A DNA stretch of 9,931 nucleotides from Clostridia bacterium (GCA_003245395.1 QKDF01000127.1:1-9931), one strand, 5' to 3'. Shown: positions 1 through 7,448, counted from the first letter of the stretch. The notes: generated by a model from the letters alone, not told the origin. Translations and numbers: made by a program.

Positions 1-2437
1 TGCCCTGCTTGAGATCCTCCATGGCGTCGATGTGGTCCATCCAGTACTCGTCCACCACACGCAGCATGATGACTCGCTCCAGCTCGCGCATGATGGGGGC
101 GGTGATTTCCGTTTCTTTGGTGTCATAGGTCTTTTCAGCTTCGGCGCAGAACAGATCGATGAAGTCCTGAGCGGATTTCTCCGTCAGCTCCTTCTCGGAG
201 AACTGGAATACGCCCTTGGAGAAATACATGCCCTCCAGGCCCAGCATCATCTCCCGGAAGCCGGCGGCATCCAGAGCCTGCTGTTCGCCGAAGACCTGAG
301 AGACATGATCCGAGAGGGTCATATGCAGCATGCTCAGGACGGATTCCTTCAGATCCTTGCCGTCGAGCACCTGCTTACGCTGACCGTAGATGATCTCGCG
401 CTGCTTGTTCATGACGTCGTCGTATTCCAACACGGACTTACGGGACTGGAAGTTCCGGGACTCGACGGTGGTCTGGGCGTTTTCAATAGCGTGGGTGAGC
501 ATCCGGCTCTCGATGGGGGTGTCTTCGTCCAGATCCATCTTCTCCATCATGTTGGTGATCCGGTCGCCGCCGAACAGGCGCATCAGATCATCTTCCAGAG
601 AGAGGTAGAACCGGGTTTCGCCGGGGTCGCCCTGACGGCCGGCACGGCCGCGCAGCTGGTTGTCAATCCGGCGGGAGTCGTGACGCTCAGTACCGATGAT
701 GAACAATCCGCCCGCTGCGCAGACTTGTTCGGCCTCATCGGCAATGCTGGTTTTATACTTCGCAAAGGCGTCGGCATACTGCTGCCGCGCATCCAGGATT
801 TCCTGGCTATCCGTCTCAGCATAGCCGGTGGCCTCGTTGATCAGCTCATCGCTCATACCGGCCTTGCGCAGGTCGGCGGTGGCCAAATACTCGGAATTGC
901 CGCCCAGCATGATATCGGTTCCGCGGCCTGCCATGTTGGTGGCCACAGTCACGGCGCCAAGCTTGCCAGCCTGGGCGATGATCTCGGCTTCCTTCTCATG
1001 GTTCTTGGCGTTGAGTACATTGTGGCGGATGCCCTCTTTGGCCAGCATGGAGGAGAGCAGTTCGTTCTTTTCAATGGACACGGTACCCACCAGTACGGGC
1101 TGACCCTTTTCGTGGCACTCCTTGATCTGCTCAATGATGGCGCGATACTTGCCGTTCACCGTTTTGTACACCACATCGTGGTGATCATCACGGGCATTGG
1201 GCCGGTTGGTGGGGATCTCAATGATATCCAGGTTATAGATGGTGCCGAACTCCTCCTGCTCGGTCATGGCCGTACCGGTCATGCCGGACAGCTTGTCGTA
1301 CAGGCGGAAATAGTTCTGGAAGGTGATCGTGGCCAGGGTCTTGTTCTCACTGGCGACAGTGACGTGCTCCTTGGCTTCAATTGCCTGGTGGAGTCCGTCG
1401 GAATACCGCCGACCGAACATCAGACGACCGGTGAACTCGTCGACAATGATGACCTCGCCGTCCTTGACCACATAGTCGATGTCCCGTTTCATCACGCCAT
1501 GGGCCTTGATGGCCTGGTTGATGTGGTGAGAGAGGGTGGAGTTGTCCGGATCGGACAGGTTGTCCAGGTGGAAGAACTGCTCGGCCTTGGCGATGCCGTT
1601 GGCGGTGAGCATGGCAGTGCGGGCCTTTTCGTCCACGATGTAATCGGAATCCTCGTCCGCGTCCTCTTCTTCCTTGTTGTCCACCTCGGCGACAACCTTC
1701 TTCTGCAGACGGGAGACGAACATCTCAGCCATATCATAGAGCTGCGTGGATTTATCGCCCTGACCGGAAATAATCAGAGGGGTACGGGCTTCATCGATGA
1801 GGATGGAGTCCACCTCGTCCACGATGGAGAAGGCATGGCCGCGCTGCACCTGCTCAGCGGCATAGATGCACATATTATCACGCAGATAATCAAAGCCCAT
1901 CTCATTGTTGGTGCCGTAGGTAATGTCAGCTGCATAGGCGTCCTGCCGCTCCTTGGAGGTCAGGCCATGGACAATCAGACCAACCTTCAGGCCCAGGAAA
2001 CGGTAGACTTTTCCCATCCATTCGGAGTCACGCTTTGCCAGATAGTCGTTGACGGTGACCACATGAACGCCGTTGCCCGCCAGAGCATTCAGATAAGCGG
2101 GGAGGGTTGCCACCAGGGTTTTACCTTCACCGGTTTTCATTTCGGCGATACGGCCCTGGTGCAGAACCACGCCGCCAACCAGCTGAACCCGGTAAGGGCG
2201 CAGGCCGATGACGCGGTCGGCTGCCTCACGGACAGCGGCAAACGCCTCCGGCAGAAGATCATCCAGCGTTTCGCCGTTTGCAAGGCGCTCGCGGAATTGT
2301 GCGGTTTTGGCGCGCAGCTGCTCGTCGGAGAGGGCTTTGTACTCCTCTCCCATCGCCTCGATCTTATCCACAAGGGGATAGACCTGCTTCAGTTCCCGGC
2401 TGCTGTAATCGCCGAAAATCTTCTTGATGAGACCCAT
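1..2437 (-). CDS. secA: Preprotein translocase ATPase SecA (C-terminus beyond window)
   Basis: SecA is the cytoplasmic ATPase motor that pushes unfolded preproteins through the SecYEG channel. The reading frame was followed by eye on the minus strand from the ATG at 2437 to the window edge: 812 codons with no stop and no frameshift. The N-terminus ([18 protein letters not shown]) is SecA-like. Walker A (MKTGEGKT) is at residues 100-107, the DEVD Walker B box at 207-210, and the motif VI region [13 protein letters not shown] at 594-606. The visible end, [18 protein letters not shown], falls in the helical scaffold region. By comparison with full-length SecA, roughly 100 residues are missing, including any C-terminal zinc-binding tail. 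An acidic run ([11 protein letters not shown], about 255-265) sits in the preprotein cross-linking domain and looks like a lineage-specific insertion. A ribosome binding site (AAAGGA) lies about 13 nt before the ATG, slightly far. A promoter is found upstream. Confidence 0.97.
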   Translation of the reverse strand, partial: MGLIKKIFGDYSSRELKQVYPLVDKIEAMGEEYKALSDEQLRAKTAQFRERLANGETLDDLLPEAFAAVREAADRVIGLRPYRVQLVGGVVLHQGRIAEMKTGEGKTLVATLPAYLNALAGNGVHVVTVNDYLAKRDSEWMGKVYRFLGLKVGLIVHGLTSKERQDAYAADITYGTNNEMGFDYLRDNMCIYAAEQVQRGHAFSIVDEVDSILIDEARTPLIISGQGDKSTQLYDMAEMFVSRLQKKVVAEVDNKEEEDADEDSDYIVDEKARTAMLTANGIAKAEQFFHLDNLSDPDNSTLSHHINQAIKAHGVMKRDIDYVVKDGEVIIVDEFTGRLMFGRRYSDGLHQAIEAKEHVTVASENKTLATITFQNYFRLYDKLSGMTGTAMTEQEEFGTIYNLDIIEIPTNRPNARDDHHDVVYKTVNGKYRAIIEQIKECHEKGQPVLVGTVSIEKNELLSSMLAKEGIRHNVLNAKNHEKEAEIIAQAGKLGAVTVATNMAGRGTDIMLGGNSEYLATADLRKAGMSDELINEATGYAETDSQEILDARQQYADAFAKYKTSIADEAEQVCAAGGLFIIGTERHDSRRIDNQLRGRAGRQGDPGETRFYLSLEDDLMRLFGGDRITNMMEKMDLDEDTPIESRMLTHAIENAQTTVESRNFQSRKSVLEYDDVMNKQREIIYGQRKQVLDGKDLKESVLSMLHMTLSDHVSQVFGEQQALDAAGFREMMLGLEGMYFSKGVFQFSEKELTEKSAQDFIDLFCAEAEKTYDTKETEITAPIMRELERVIMLRVVDEYWMDHIDAMEDLKQG

Positions 2438-2533
2438 AGTTGTTGAAACATCCTTTCTGAATCCCGCTCTTTCCGGAGAAAGGGAGGATGGTGAATTACT
2501 TATTTTAATAGGTAGACACCATAAAACAACGAT

Positions 2534-2562
2534 AGCATACCACACTTCCCGGTAAAATGCAA
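2534..2562 (-). promoter_or_regulatory. Putative sigma-A promoter of secA
   Basis: Reading the minus strand, TTGCAT (plus positions 2557-2562) is followed after exactly 17 bp by TATGCT (2534-2539). A TG dinucleotide one base before the -10 box makes it an extended -10. Transcription would start near 2527, giving a leader of about 90 nt before the secA ATG. No terminator-like attenuator is seen in the leader; there is only a small CTTTC/GAAAG hairpin near 2469-2482. Confidence 0.6.
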
Positions 2563-2593
2563 AGAAAATTCTGTGGCCGGGAAAAGTTTGCAT
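2546..2593. repeat. Interleaved inverted repeats upstream of secA
   Basis: Two 7-bp inverted repeats are interleaved. TTCCCGG (2546-2552) pairs with CCGGGAA (2577-2583), and ATGCAAA (2557-2563) pairs with TTTGCAT (2587-2593). The order A-B-A'-B' would be a pseudoknot topology if transcribed, or two overlapping dyads if bound as DNA. The second dyad includes the secA -35 box. With arms this short, chance is a real alternative. Confidence 0.3.
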
Positions 2594-2640
2594 TTAGCTG
2601 TTTTCACGGATTAAGGTCCACCGTTTTGTTAAAAACGCTG

Positions 2641-3435
2641 CTAGACAGTGATTGCCCCATCTTCCAGGAGCCGGATTCGGCCTGTGATGGACAGGGCGGA
2701 TACCCTCTCACCGTCCCATGTGGCAGAGGCGATGATGACACCACCGGGCTGACGGAGGGAAATGGTCTGGCCCCTGCGGGCCTCTGCCGCCAGATGAGCT
2801 GCCAGAGCGGCGGAACCGCTGCCGCAGCCGGATTCCCACACGGCGGTATCGGTGGAGGCGACGTAGACCAGCGGTGTAAAAGAACCGAGAACGCTGTCGA
2901 ACAGCAGGATTCCGCAGGCGGGCGCCCCCAGAGACATACACAAAGGGCGCACTGCTGCTTCCGCTTCGACCGGGATCATGCGGCCCGAGGGAATAATGCA
3001 GTGGACGATACCCGGGAAGAAGACGGCCGGGACGAATCCAAGACCGGGCAGCTCCACCGTACCGAATTGTTCGGGCAAGGGCATGTCCACCGTGCCCCAG
3101 AAAGCGTCGTCCTGTTCATTCAGCGTACAGGAGATCAGGCTGCTTGCACCGGAGACCTCCAGTAAAACAGGGCTGCTGCATGAAACCTTGCCCTGCTGGA
3201 AAAGGTAAGCTACGGTGGACATAGTGGCATTGCCGCAGAACTCTCCGCCCATCATCTGCAGCCGCAATTGTGCGCCTGGAAGAGAGGGGGGCTCCAAATA
3301 GCCAACCTGTTCCACCTCAGGCCGAAAGGCCATCAATTTCGCGGCCAACGCGGGTTGGCGGGATCGCGGCACCGGCGTCGTCACCAGCATGGTGATATTT
3401 TGCGTAGGGTCGTAAATGGCATAGTCCAGCTTCAT
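2641..3435 (-). CDS. CntK-like amino-acid racemase (DapF-fold, two-cysteine)
   Basis: The product is a 264-residue PLP-independent racemase/epimerase of the diaminopimelate epimerase fold. In this family two facing cysteines act as acid and base to invert the alpha carbon. Both are present: C67 in GGEFCGNATMS (63-73) and C204 in ESGCGSGSA (201-209). The sequence resembles CntK, the histidine racemase of staphylopine synthesis, more than true DapF. Matching features recalled by eye include YDPTQNITMLV near the start, EQVGYLE at 42-48, LLFD at 177-180 and QPGG at 229-232. No nicotianamine-synthase-like or opine dehydrogenase gene is nearby, so an opine metallophore role is not supported here and the substrate is unknown. 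The ATG at 3435 was chosen because AGAGGA lies 9 nt upstream. An upstream in-frame GTG at 3462 would lie outside the predicted transcript. Confidence 0.8.
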   Translation of the reverse strand: MKLDYAIYDPTQNITMLVTTPVPRSRQPALAAKLMAFRPEVEQVGYLEPPSLPGAQLRLQMMGGEFCGNATMSTVAYLFQQGKVSCSSPVLLEVSGASSLISCTLNEQDDAFWGTVDMPLPEQFGTVELPGLGFVPAVFFPGIVHCIIPSGRMIPVEAEAAVRPLCMSLGAPACGILLFDSVLGSFTPLVYVASTDTAVWESGCGSGSAALAAHLAAEARRGQTISLRQPGGVIIASATWDGERVSALSITGRIRLLEDGAITV

Positions 3436-3465
3436 GAAAACAGTTCCTCTCAAAAAATACACGTT

Positions 3466-3494
3466 ATTATACGTCCTGATCTTTCAAAAGTCAC
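3466..3494 (-). promoter_or_regulatory. Putative sigma-A promoter of the racemase gene
   Basis: On the minus strand, GTGACT (plus 3489-3494; four of six consensus bases) is followed after 17 bp by a perfect TATAAT (plus 3466-3471). The predicted start near 3459 gives a leader of about 24 nt holding the AGAGGA ribosome binding site. This supports the ATG at 3435 over the GTG at 3462. Confidence 0.6.
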
Positions 3495-3536
3495 GTAAAA
3501 ATTTATGAAGATACAGTAAACTGCTGGAATTATGCA

Positions 3537-3550
3537 GAATATGGATATTC
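3537..3550. repeat. 14-bp palindrome between divergent promoters
   Basis: GAATATGGATATTC has perfect 6-bp arms around a GG centre. It lies between the -35 boxes of the racemase promoter (ends 3494) and the ribonuclease promoter (starts 3577), where a shared operator could sit. A second short dyad, CTGC-N9-GCAG (3521-3537), abuts it on the left. No regulator for it is encoded nearby, so the operator role is a guess. Confidence 0.35.
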
Positions 3551-3576
3551 CGTGGCGAAGGGTACGGGAAAAGGGC

Positions 3577-3605
3577 TTGCCCCCCGATGTTGCTTATGGT
3601 ACACT
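3577..3605 (+). promoter_or_regulatory. Putative sigma-A promoter of the ribonuclease-rlmD operon
   Basis: TTGCCC (3577-3582) and TACACT (3600-3605) are separated by 17 bp, and TGG just before the -10 makes it an extended -10 element. The predicted leader is about 75 nt, ending in a strong ribosome binding site at 3674-3680. Confidence 0.5.
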
Positions 3606-3686
3606 GATAAACAGCAAATTGCCGGCGGCAGAGGAAGGTACGCCGCTGTTTCCGGGAGAATTTTCAAATTTCTAAGGAGGATCTTT

Positions 3687-5291
3687 ATGAAGCTGAGCTT
3701 TTTTGGGGCTGATCAGTTTGTGACCGGCAGCTGTCATTGCGTGGAAGTCAACGGCAAGAAAATCTTGATTGACTGTGGTCTGCAGCAGGGGCGGGATGAG
3801 ATCTCCAATGAGGACTTTCCCTTTGCACCCAATCTGATCGACTATGTACTGGTCACCCATGCCCATATCGACCACTCCGGGCGGATTCCCATGCTGCTCA
3901 AGCGGGGATTCCAGGGCGAAATCCTGACCACCCGCCTGACCGCCGACCTGATGCGGATCATGCTGCTGGACTCCGCCCACATTCAAGAGCAGGAAGCCGA
4001 GTGGAAAAACCGCAAAGGCGCACGGGCCGGTCAGCCTCCTGTGGACCCGCTGTACACCATTGAGGATGCCCAGCGGGTAAGTGAGTTTCTCAAGACCTGT
4101 GAATATGACCAGGTGATCGATCTGTGCGAAGGTGTCCAGGTGACATTTACAGATGCGGGTCATCTGCTGGGTTCCGCTTCCATCCATGTGACCATGACCG
4201 AAGGCGGAGAGACCCGGACCATTGTGTTCTCCGGCGATATCGGCAATGTGGATCAGCCCATTATCCGTGACCCCATCTATCCCACCGGGGCGGACTATGT
4301 GGTGATGGAGTCCACTTACGGCGACCGCAATCACACCGAGGTGTGGAGCTATACCGATGATCTGGCAAAGATCATTGACGAGACCATCACCAAGGGCGGA
4401 AACGTGGTGATTCCCTCCTTTGCGGTGGGCCGTACGCAGGAACTTTTGTACTTTATCCGAGAAATTAAAGATCAGAAACTAGTAAAAAGCAATCCGGATT
4501 TCCCCGTTTATATCGATTCTCCGCTGGCCAAACAGGCCACCACGATTTTTACGGGCGACCTTCACGGCTATCTGGACGAAGAGGCGCTCAAGCTGGTATC
4601 CGACGGCACCCATATGTTTAACTTTTCGAACCTGCGCATGACGGAGACTGTGGAGGAATCCCGGGCGCTGAACATGGATCGCACGCCCAAGGTGATCATC
4701 TCCGCATCCGGTATGTGTGACGCGGGCCGTATTCGCCATCATCTTAAGCACAACCTGTGGCGTCCGGAAAGTACGGTGGTTTTTGTGGGTTATCAGGGTG
4801 AGGGAACTCTGGGGCGGCATCTGCTGGAAGGCGCCAAAAGCGTGAAGATGTTCGGCGAGGAAATCACGGTGGCGGCGAAAATCGTGAACTTCACGGGCCT
4901 TTCCTCCCATGCCGACCGGGACCATCTGATCGCTTGGATTTCCGCCGTTCAGCATCCCAAGCCGCGGCATGTGTTTGTGGTGCACGGCGACCGGGAAGTG
5001 GCACCGTTCTTTGCCCAGACGTTGGTTGGAATGGGCCTGGAAGCACACGCCGTCCAGTATACCGAAACGTACGATCTGATCACTTCCACCCAGGTCGAGT
5101 CGGGCTATCTGCCTGAGCGCAAGACCAAGACCTTTGACGGCGCACCCAAGGCCGCGCCTGCGTATGACCGTCTGGTGTCGGTTGGCAACATGATGACTGA
5201 ACTGATCAAGCGCAGCCGCGGTCGGGACAACAAGAGTCTGGCCAGCTTCGGCGAGCAGCTGAAAAAACTTCTGGAGAAGTGGGATATCTAA
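3687..5291 (+). CDS. MBL-fold/beta-CASP ribonuclease-like protein
   Basis: The product is a 534-residue metallo-beta-lactamase fold protein with a beta-CASP insertion and RNA-specificity region, the fold of CPSF73 and of bacterial TTHA0252-type RNases. It is expected to be a zinc-dependent cytoplasmic RNA hydrolase. Metal-binding motifs are all present: HAHIDH (58-63), H159 in AGHLLGS, and D184 in FSGD. The beta-CASP motifs are also present: A at E208 (MESTYGDR), B at H408 (LSSHADR) and C at H433 (VVHGD). Inside the insertion are PSFAVGRTQELL (243-254) and SASGMCDAGR (339-348). The last 60 or so residues are basic, then helical, and were not matched to any domain. The open frame extends back to 3552, but AAGGAGG at 3674-3680, 6 nt before ATG 3687, and homology starting at MKLSFFGA fix the start. 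It lacks the clear RNase J layout, so RNase J is unlikely. The substrate is unknown. Confidence 0.9.
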   Translation: MKLSFFGADQFVTGSCHCVEVNGKKILIDCGLQQGRDEISNEDFPFAPNLIDYVLVTHAHIDHSGRIPMLLKRGFQGEILTTRLTADLMRIMLLDSAHIQEQEAEWKNRKGARAGQPPVDPLYTIEDAQRVSEFLKTCEYDQVIDLCEGVQVTFTDAGHLLGSASIHVTMTEGGETRTIVFSGDIGNVDQPIIRDPIYPTGADYVVMESTYGDRNHTEVWSYTDDLAKIIDETITKGGNVVIPSFAVGRTQELLYFIREIKDQKLVKSNPDFPVYIDSPLAKQATTIFTGDLHGYLDEEALKLVSDGTHMFNFSNLRMTETVEESRALNMDRTPKVIISASGMCDAGRIRHHLKHNLWRPESTVVFVGYQGEGTLGRHLLEGAKSVKMFGEEITVAAKIVNFTGLSSHADRDHLIAWISAVQHPKPRHVFVVHGDREVAPFFAQTLVGMGLEAHAVQYTETYDLITSTQVESGYLPERKTKTFDGAPKAAPAYDRLVSVGNMMTELIKRSRGRDNKSLASFGEQLKKLLEKWDI

Positions 5292-6641
5292 GTGGAAGCA
5301 TTGACTTATGGAACAACCTGTACCGGAACCGTCGAGGGATACTCCAGTGAGGGACTCGGCGTGGTTCGGATCAACGGCGCGGTGGTATTTGTACCCCGCG
5401 CCGTCCGCGGTGAAACGGTGGAACTGCGGATTACCCGGGTGATGAAAAGCTGCTTCGCCGGAGAGATTGTCTCTATATCCGACCCTTCGCCCGAGCGGAT
5501 GGATTCGGACTGCCCGTACTTCGGAGAGTGCGGCGGCTGTGATTTCCGGCACATGACCTATCGGGAAGAACTGTCCGCCAAGCGGCAAAAGGTGCAGGAT
5601 GCACTTTGCCGGATTGGGGGCCTTGATCTGAAGGTGGAGGAGATCGTGGGGGCGGAGCACCCACTCCATTACCGGAATAAGGCCCAGTTCCCGGTGGGAG
5701 CCGGAGGGGCAGTGGGCTTTTTTCGTCAGCGGACGCACGAAGTCATTCCGGTGGAGGAGTGCCAAATCTGTGCGCCGGAGGCAAACCGAACCGCTCAGGT
5801 GGTGCAGGAATGGATGCGGCGCTATCATATTTCAACGTATGATGAGCGAACCGGCAAGGGGCTGGTGCGCCATGTCTTTGTGCGGACGAATCGGGATGGA
5901 GAGAGCCTTTGCTGCCTGGTGGTGAACGGTCGGCAGGTTCCCCGGGAACCGGAGCTGGCGGCGATGATTCTGTCGGCGGTGCCGAAAACGGCGGGCGTGG
6001 TACTCAATACCAACACCCGCCGGGGAAATGTGATTCTGGGAGACCGCTACCGTACCATTCTGGGGCAGGATTTTCTGATGGACCGCCTGTGTGGGCGGAC
6101 TTTTCGCCTGTCTGTACCGTCATTCTATCAGGTAAACCGGGAACAGGCGGAGATCCTGTATAACAAGGCTGTGGAGTTTGCGGGCCTGACCGGTACGGAA
6201 ACGGTGCTGGATCTTTACTGCGGAGCGGGCACGATCACGCTGACGATGGCGAGCCGGGCAAAACGGGTGATTGGTGCGGAAATTGTGCCGGAAGCCATTC
6301 GGGATGCGGAGGAAAATGCCCGGCGCAACGGCGTGGACAACGCGGAATTTTTCTGCGGTGACGCGGCAGATGTGGCTGCGCGGCTGGAGAATGAAGGTCT
6401 GCGTCCGGACGTGATCACACTTGATCCACCCCGGAAAGGCCTGACACCTGAAGTGGTGCATTCCGTGGCGGCCATGGGACCCGAGCGCGTGGTTTATGTT
6501 TCCTGCGATCCGGCCACGTTGGCGCGGGATGTAAAACTGTTTGCAGAGTTAAGTTATTGTCCGCGCCGCGCTGTGGCTGTCGATCTGTTTCCGGGTACCA
6601 GACATGTGGAGGCAGTGGTACTGCTGCATCGGATGAAATAG
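5292..6641 (+). CDS. rlmD: 23S rRNA (uracil-C5)-methyltransferase, RlmD/RumA family
   Basis: The product is a 449-residue SAM-dependent methyltransferase forming 5-methyluridine in RNA, most likely 23S rRNA. An N-terminal TRAM domain (about 5-62) is followed by 4Fe-4S cysteines C74, C80, C83 (CPYFGECGGC) and C160. The catalytic domain shows FYQVN (278-282), the SAM-binding DLYCGAGT (307-314), DPPRKG (379-384 region) and the nucleophile C405 in VSCDPAT. The likely general base E440 is in RHVEAVVLL. Length is typical of the family. The GTG start directly follows the TAA of the upstream ribonuclease gene with no intervening base. Its own ribosome binding site is weak (GGAG about 15 nt upstream), so coupled translation is likely; an in-frame TTG at 5301 is a less likely start. 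Bacillota carry related enzymes that modify U747, U1939 or both, so the symbol marks the family and not the exact site. Confidence 0.93.
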   Translation: MEALTYGTTCTGTVEGYSSEGLGVVRINGAVVFVPRAVRGETVELRITRVMKSCFAGEIVSISDPSPERMDSDCPYFGECGGCDFRHMTYREELSAKRQKVQDALCRIGGLDLKVEEIVGAEHPLHYRNKAQFPVGAGGAVGFFRQRTHEVIPVEECQICAPEANRTAQVVQEWMRRYHISTYDERTGKGLVRHVFVRTNRDGESLCCLVVNGRQVPREPELAAMILSAVPKTAGVVLNTNTRRGNVILGDRYRTILGQDFLMDRLCGRTFRLSVPSFYQVNREQAEILYNKAVEFAGLTGTETVLDLYCGAGTITLTMASRAKRVIGAEIVPEAIRDAEENARRNGVDNAEFFCGDAADVAARLENEGLRPDVITLDPPRKGLTPEVVHSVAAMGPERVVYVSCDPATLARDVKLFAELSYCPRRAVAVDLFPGTRHVEAVVLLHRMK

Positions 6642-6705
6642 AAAAAGGCGCTGGACCTACTGGATTTTGAGCATGTTTTGTTATTTGAAGGAAGCCTCTG
6701 ACTGC

Positions 6706-6734
6706 GCATGATTCCGGCCCAAAGACAAATACTA
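6706..6734 (+). promoter_or_regulatory. Candidate sigma-G (forespore) promoter of tlp
   Basis: GCATG (6706-6710) fits the sigma-G -35 consensus gHATR. After 17 bp, AATACTA (6728-6734) matches the -10 consensus cATNHTA at six of seven positions. In Bacillus subtilis tlp belongs to the forespore sigma-G regulon, so this is the expected type of promoter. The predicted leader is about 110 nt. No good sigma-A pair was seen in this gap. The rest of the 213-base gap between rlmD and tlp has no clear terminator. Confidence 0.45.
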
Positions 6735-6854
6735 AGTCTGGGTGATGATTTGGAAAGAAGCGGTGCCGTTCGGCATACTCGAGTGTCAGAACACGCCGCA
6801 ATTTCCAAACACCGGAGTGAACAGAAAATGAACTGCAATCAGGAGGTAAATTTC

Positions 6855-7085
6855 ATGAAACCAAATCCGGATAACCGTGCAGACAATACAGACAGAATTC
6901 AGCATAATATTGACATGACCATCGACAATATCCACCGTGCCAACGAAATGATAGAGAAAACATCCGATCCCAAAATGAAGCAGACTCTGAAAGACAAAAA
7001 TGAGCGCCGGCAGGATGCGCTGGATGGCATGCGGAATGAGATCAAGGATGAGGCAGCCGCTGCGAAAAACAGAGAGCTTCAATAA
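6855..7085 (+). CDS. tlp: Small acid-soluble spore protein Tlp
   Basis: The product is a 76-residue hydrophilic, highly charged protein of the Tlp family, made in the developing forespore. Recognition rests on the family pattern KPNPDNRADNTDRIQ at the N-terminus, a central TIDNIHRANEMI helix, and KDKNERRQDALDGMRNEIKDE with a following A/N-rich tail. This closely parallels the B. subtilis Tlp pattern (PNPDDRSDN, KNARR, FRNEIQDE) from memory. The molecular role of Tlp is poorly understood; the name reflects weak thioredoxin-like similarity, and no CxxC motif is present. ATG 6855 was chosen because AGGAGGT lies about 8 nt upstream and the conserved block starts two residues in. ATG 6828, with GGAGTG upstream, would add nine residues (MNCNQEVNF). 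It is monocistronic, with its own terminator. Confidence 0.88.
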   Translation: MKPNPDNRADNTDRIQHNIDMTIDNIHRANEMIEKTSDPKMKQTLKDKNERRQDALDGMRNEIKDEAAAAKNRELQ

Positions 7086-7132
7086 GCTCAGATTAAAGAA
7101 AATTATACAAGTGGCACACGGTATAAACTCTG

Positions 7133-7170
7133 ATGAGACTGGAATTAAGCGTTCCAGTCTCATTTTATTT
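7133..7170 (+). terminator. Intrinsic terminator after tlp
   Basis: A perfect 12-bp stem (ATGAGACTGGAA, 7133-7144, with TTCCAGTCTCAT, 7152-7163) encloses a 7-nt loop and is followed by TTTATTT. It lies about 47 nt past the tlp stop and isolates tlp from the SHOCT genes. Confidence 0.88.
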
Positions 7171-7177
7171 GCCTGAC

Positions 7178-7216
7178 ATAATTGAGCCATAATTCACCCT
7201 GATAATGAAGCCATAA
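7178..7216 (+). promoter_or_regulatory. 15-bp direct repeat upstream of the SHOCT genes
   Basis: ATAATTGAGCCATAA (7178-7192) and ATAATGAAGCCATAA (7202-7216) match at 13 of 15 positions with a 24-bp period. The pair lies between the tlp terminator and the ribosome binding site of the first SHOCT gene, so it must overlap that gene's promoter region. OmpR-type regulators often bind direct repeats, and such a regulator is encoded just downstream, so an operator is plausible. No convincing -35/-10 pair was found here. GATAAT (7201-7206) is the best -10 candidate, but it lacks a well-spaced -35, which would fit an activated promoter. Confidence 0.4.
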
Positions 7217-7237
7217 ACAAAACAAGGAGGCGTAAAC

Positions 7238-7420
7238 ATGTTGCTGTTTGGATTGATCCTGATCGCAATCGTATATTTTGCCGTTTTCCCGGATCACAAA
7301 ATTGGTCTGGACTCCGCAAAAAGCACGGATGCCGAGGAACTCTTGAAGAAACGGTTTGTCGGCGGCGAAATTGACGAGGATACATATAAAAGAATGCTTC
7401 GCACTTTGAGAAGCAACTGA
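7238..7420 (+). CDS. Small membrane protein with SHOCT domain (first copy)
   Basis: The product is 60 residues. An N-terminal hydrophobic segment (LLFGLILIAIVYFAVF, 2-17) should anchor it in the membrane. A short polar linker leads to a C-terminal SHOCT domain (about 32-57), recognisable from LLKKRFVGGEIDEDTYKRM. SHOCT domains are short C-terminal modules found on many unrelated proteins; their biochemical role is not settled. The start is firm: AAGGAGG ends 7 nt before the ATG. A second SHOCT gene follows after 28 bp with no terminator, so the two form an operon. The C-terminal 26 residues match those of the second protein at 14 positions, suggesting duplication. No catalytic residues are visible. 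Confidence 0.82.
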   Translation: MLLFGLILIAIVYFAVFPDHKIGLDSAKSTDAEELLKKRFVGGEIDEDTYKRMLRTLRSN

Positions 7421-7448
7421 CGATAAAATTATTAAGGAGGTATATATT

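Noticed and set aside
32..2446. An 804-codon open frame on the plus strand opposite secA
   Set aside because: It is an antisense shadow. The minus strand encodes an unmistakable SecA with all ATPase motifs in frame, and the plus-strand translation has no recognisable domain and no matching ribosome binding site.
2622..2637. CGTTTT-GTTA-AAAACG hairpin just after the racemase stop as a terminator
   Set aside because: The stem is only 6 bp and AT-rich, and no U-tract follows it on the minus strand.
3552..3686. A 45-codon N-terminal extension of the ribonuclease gene
   Set aside because: The promoter found at 3577-3605 lies inside it, the strong ribosome binding site is at 3674-3680, and family similarity begins at the ATG at 3687.
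3672..4334. A 220-codon minus-strand frame inside the ribonuclease gene
   Set aside because: It is antisense to the metal-binding core of the beta-CASP protein and has no domain or start signal of its own.
4479..5828. A 449-codon open frame on the minus strand across the ribonuclease-rlmD junction
   Set aside because: It runs through two well-supported plus-strand genes and reads as low-information, His/Gly/Leu-rich sequence typical of the complement of GC-rich coding DNA.
6774..6780. CATACTC as an alternative sigma-G -10 box nearer to tlp
   Set aside because: The last base departs from consensus and there is no acceptable -35 element 17-18 bp upstream, unlike the site at 6706-6734.
7103..7126. 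Inverted repeat TTATAC-N12-GTATAA between tlp and its terminator
   Set aside because: The arms are AT-rich and only 6 bp, the site is inside the tlp 3' untranslated region, and no properly spaced promoter overlaps it; chance is the simplest explanation.
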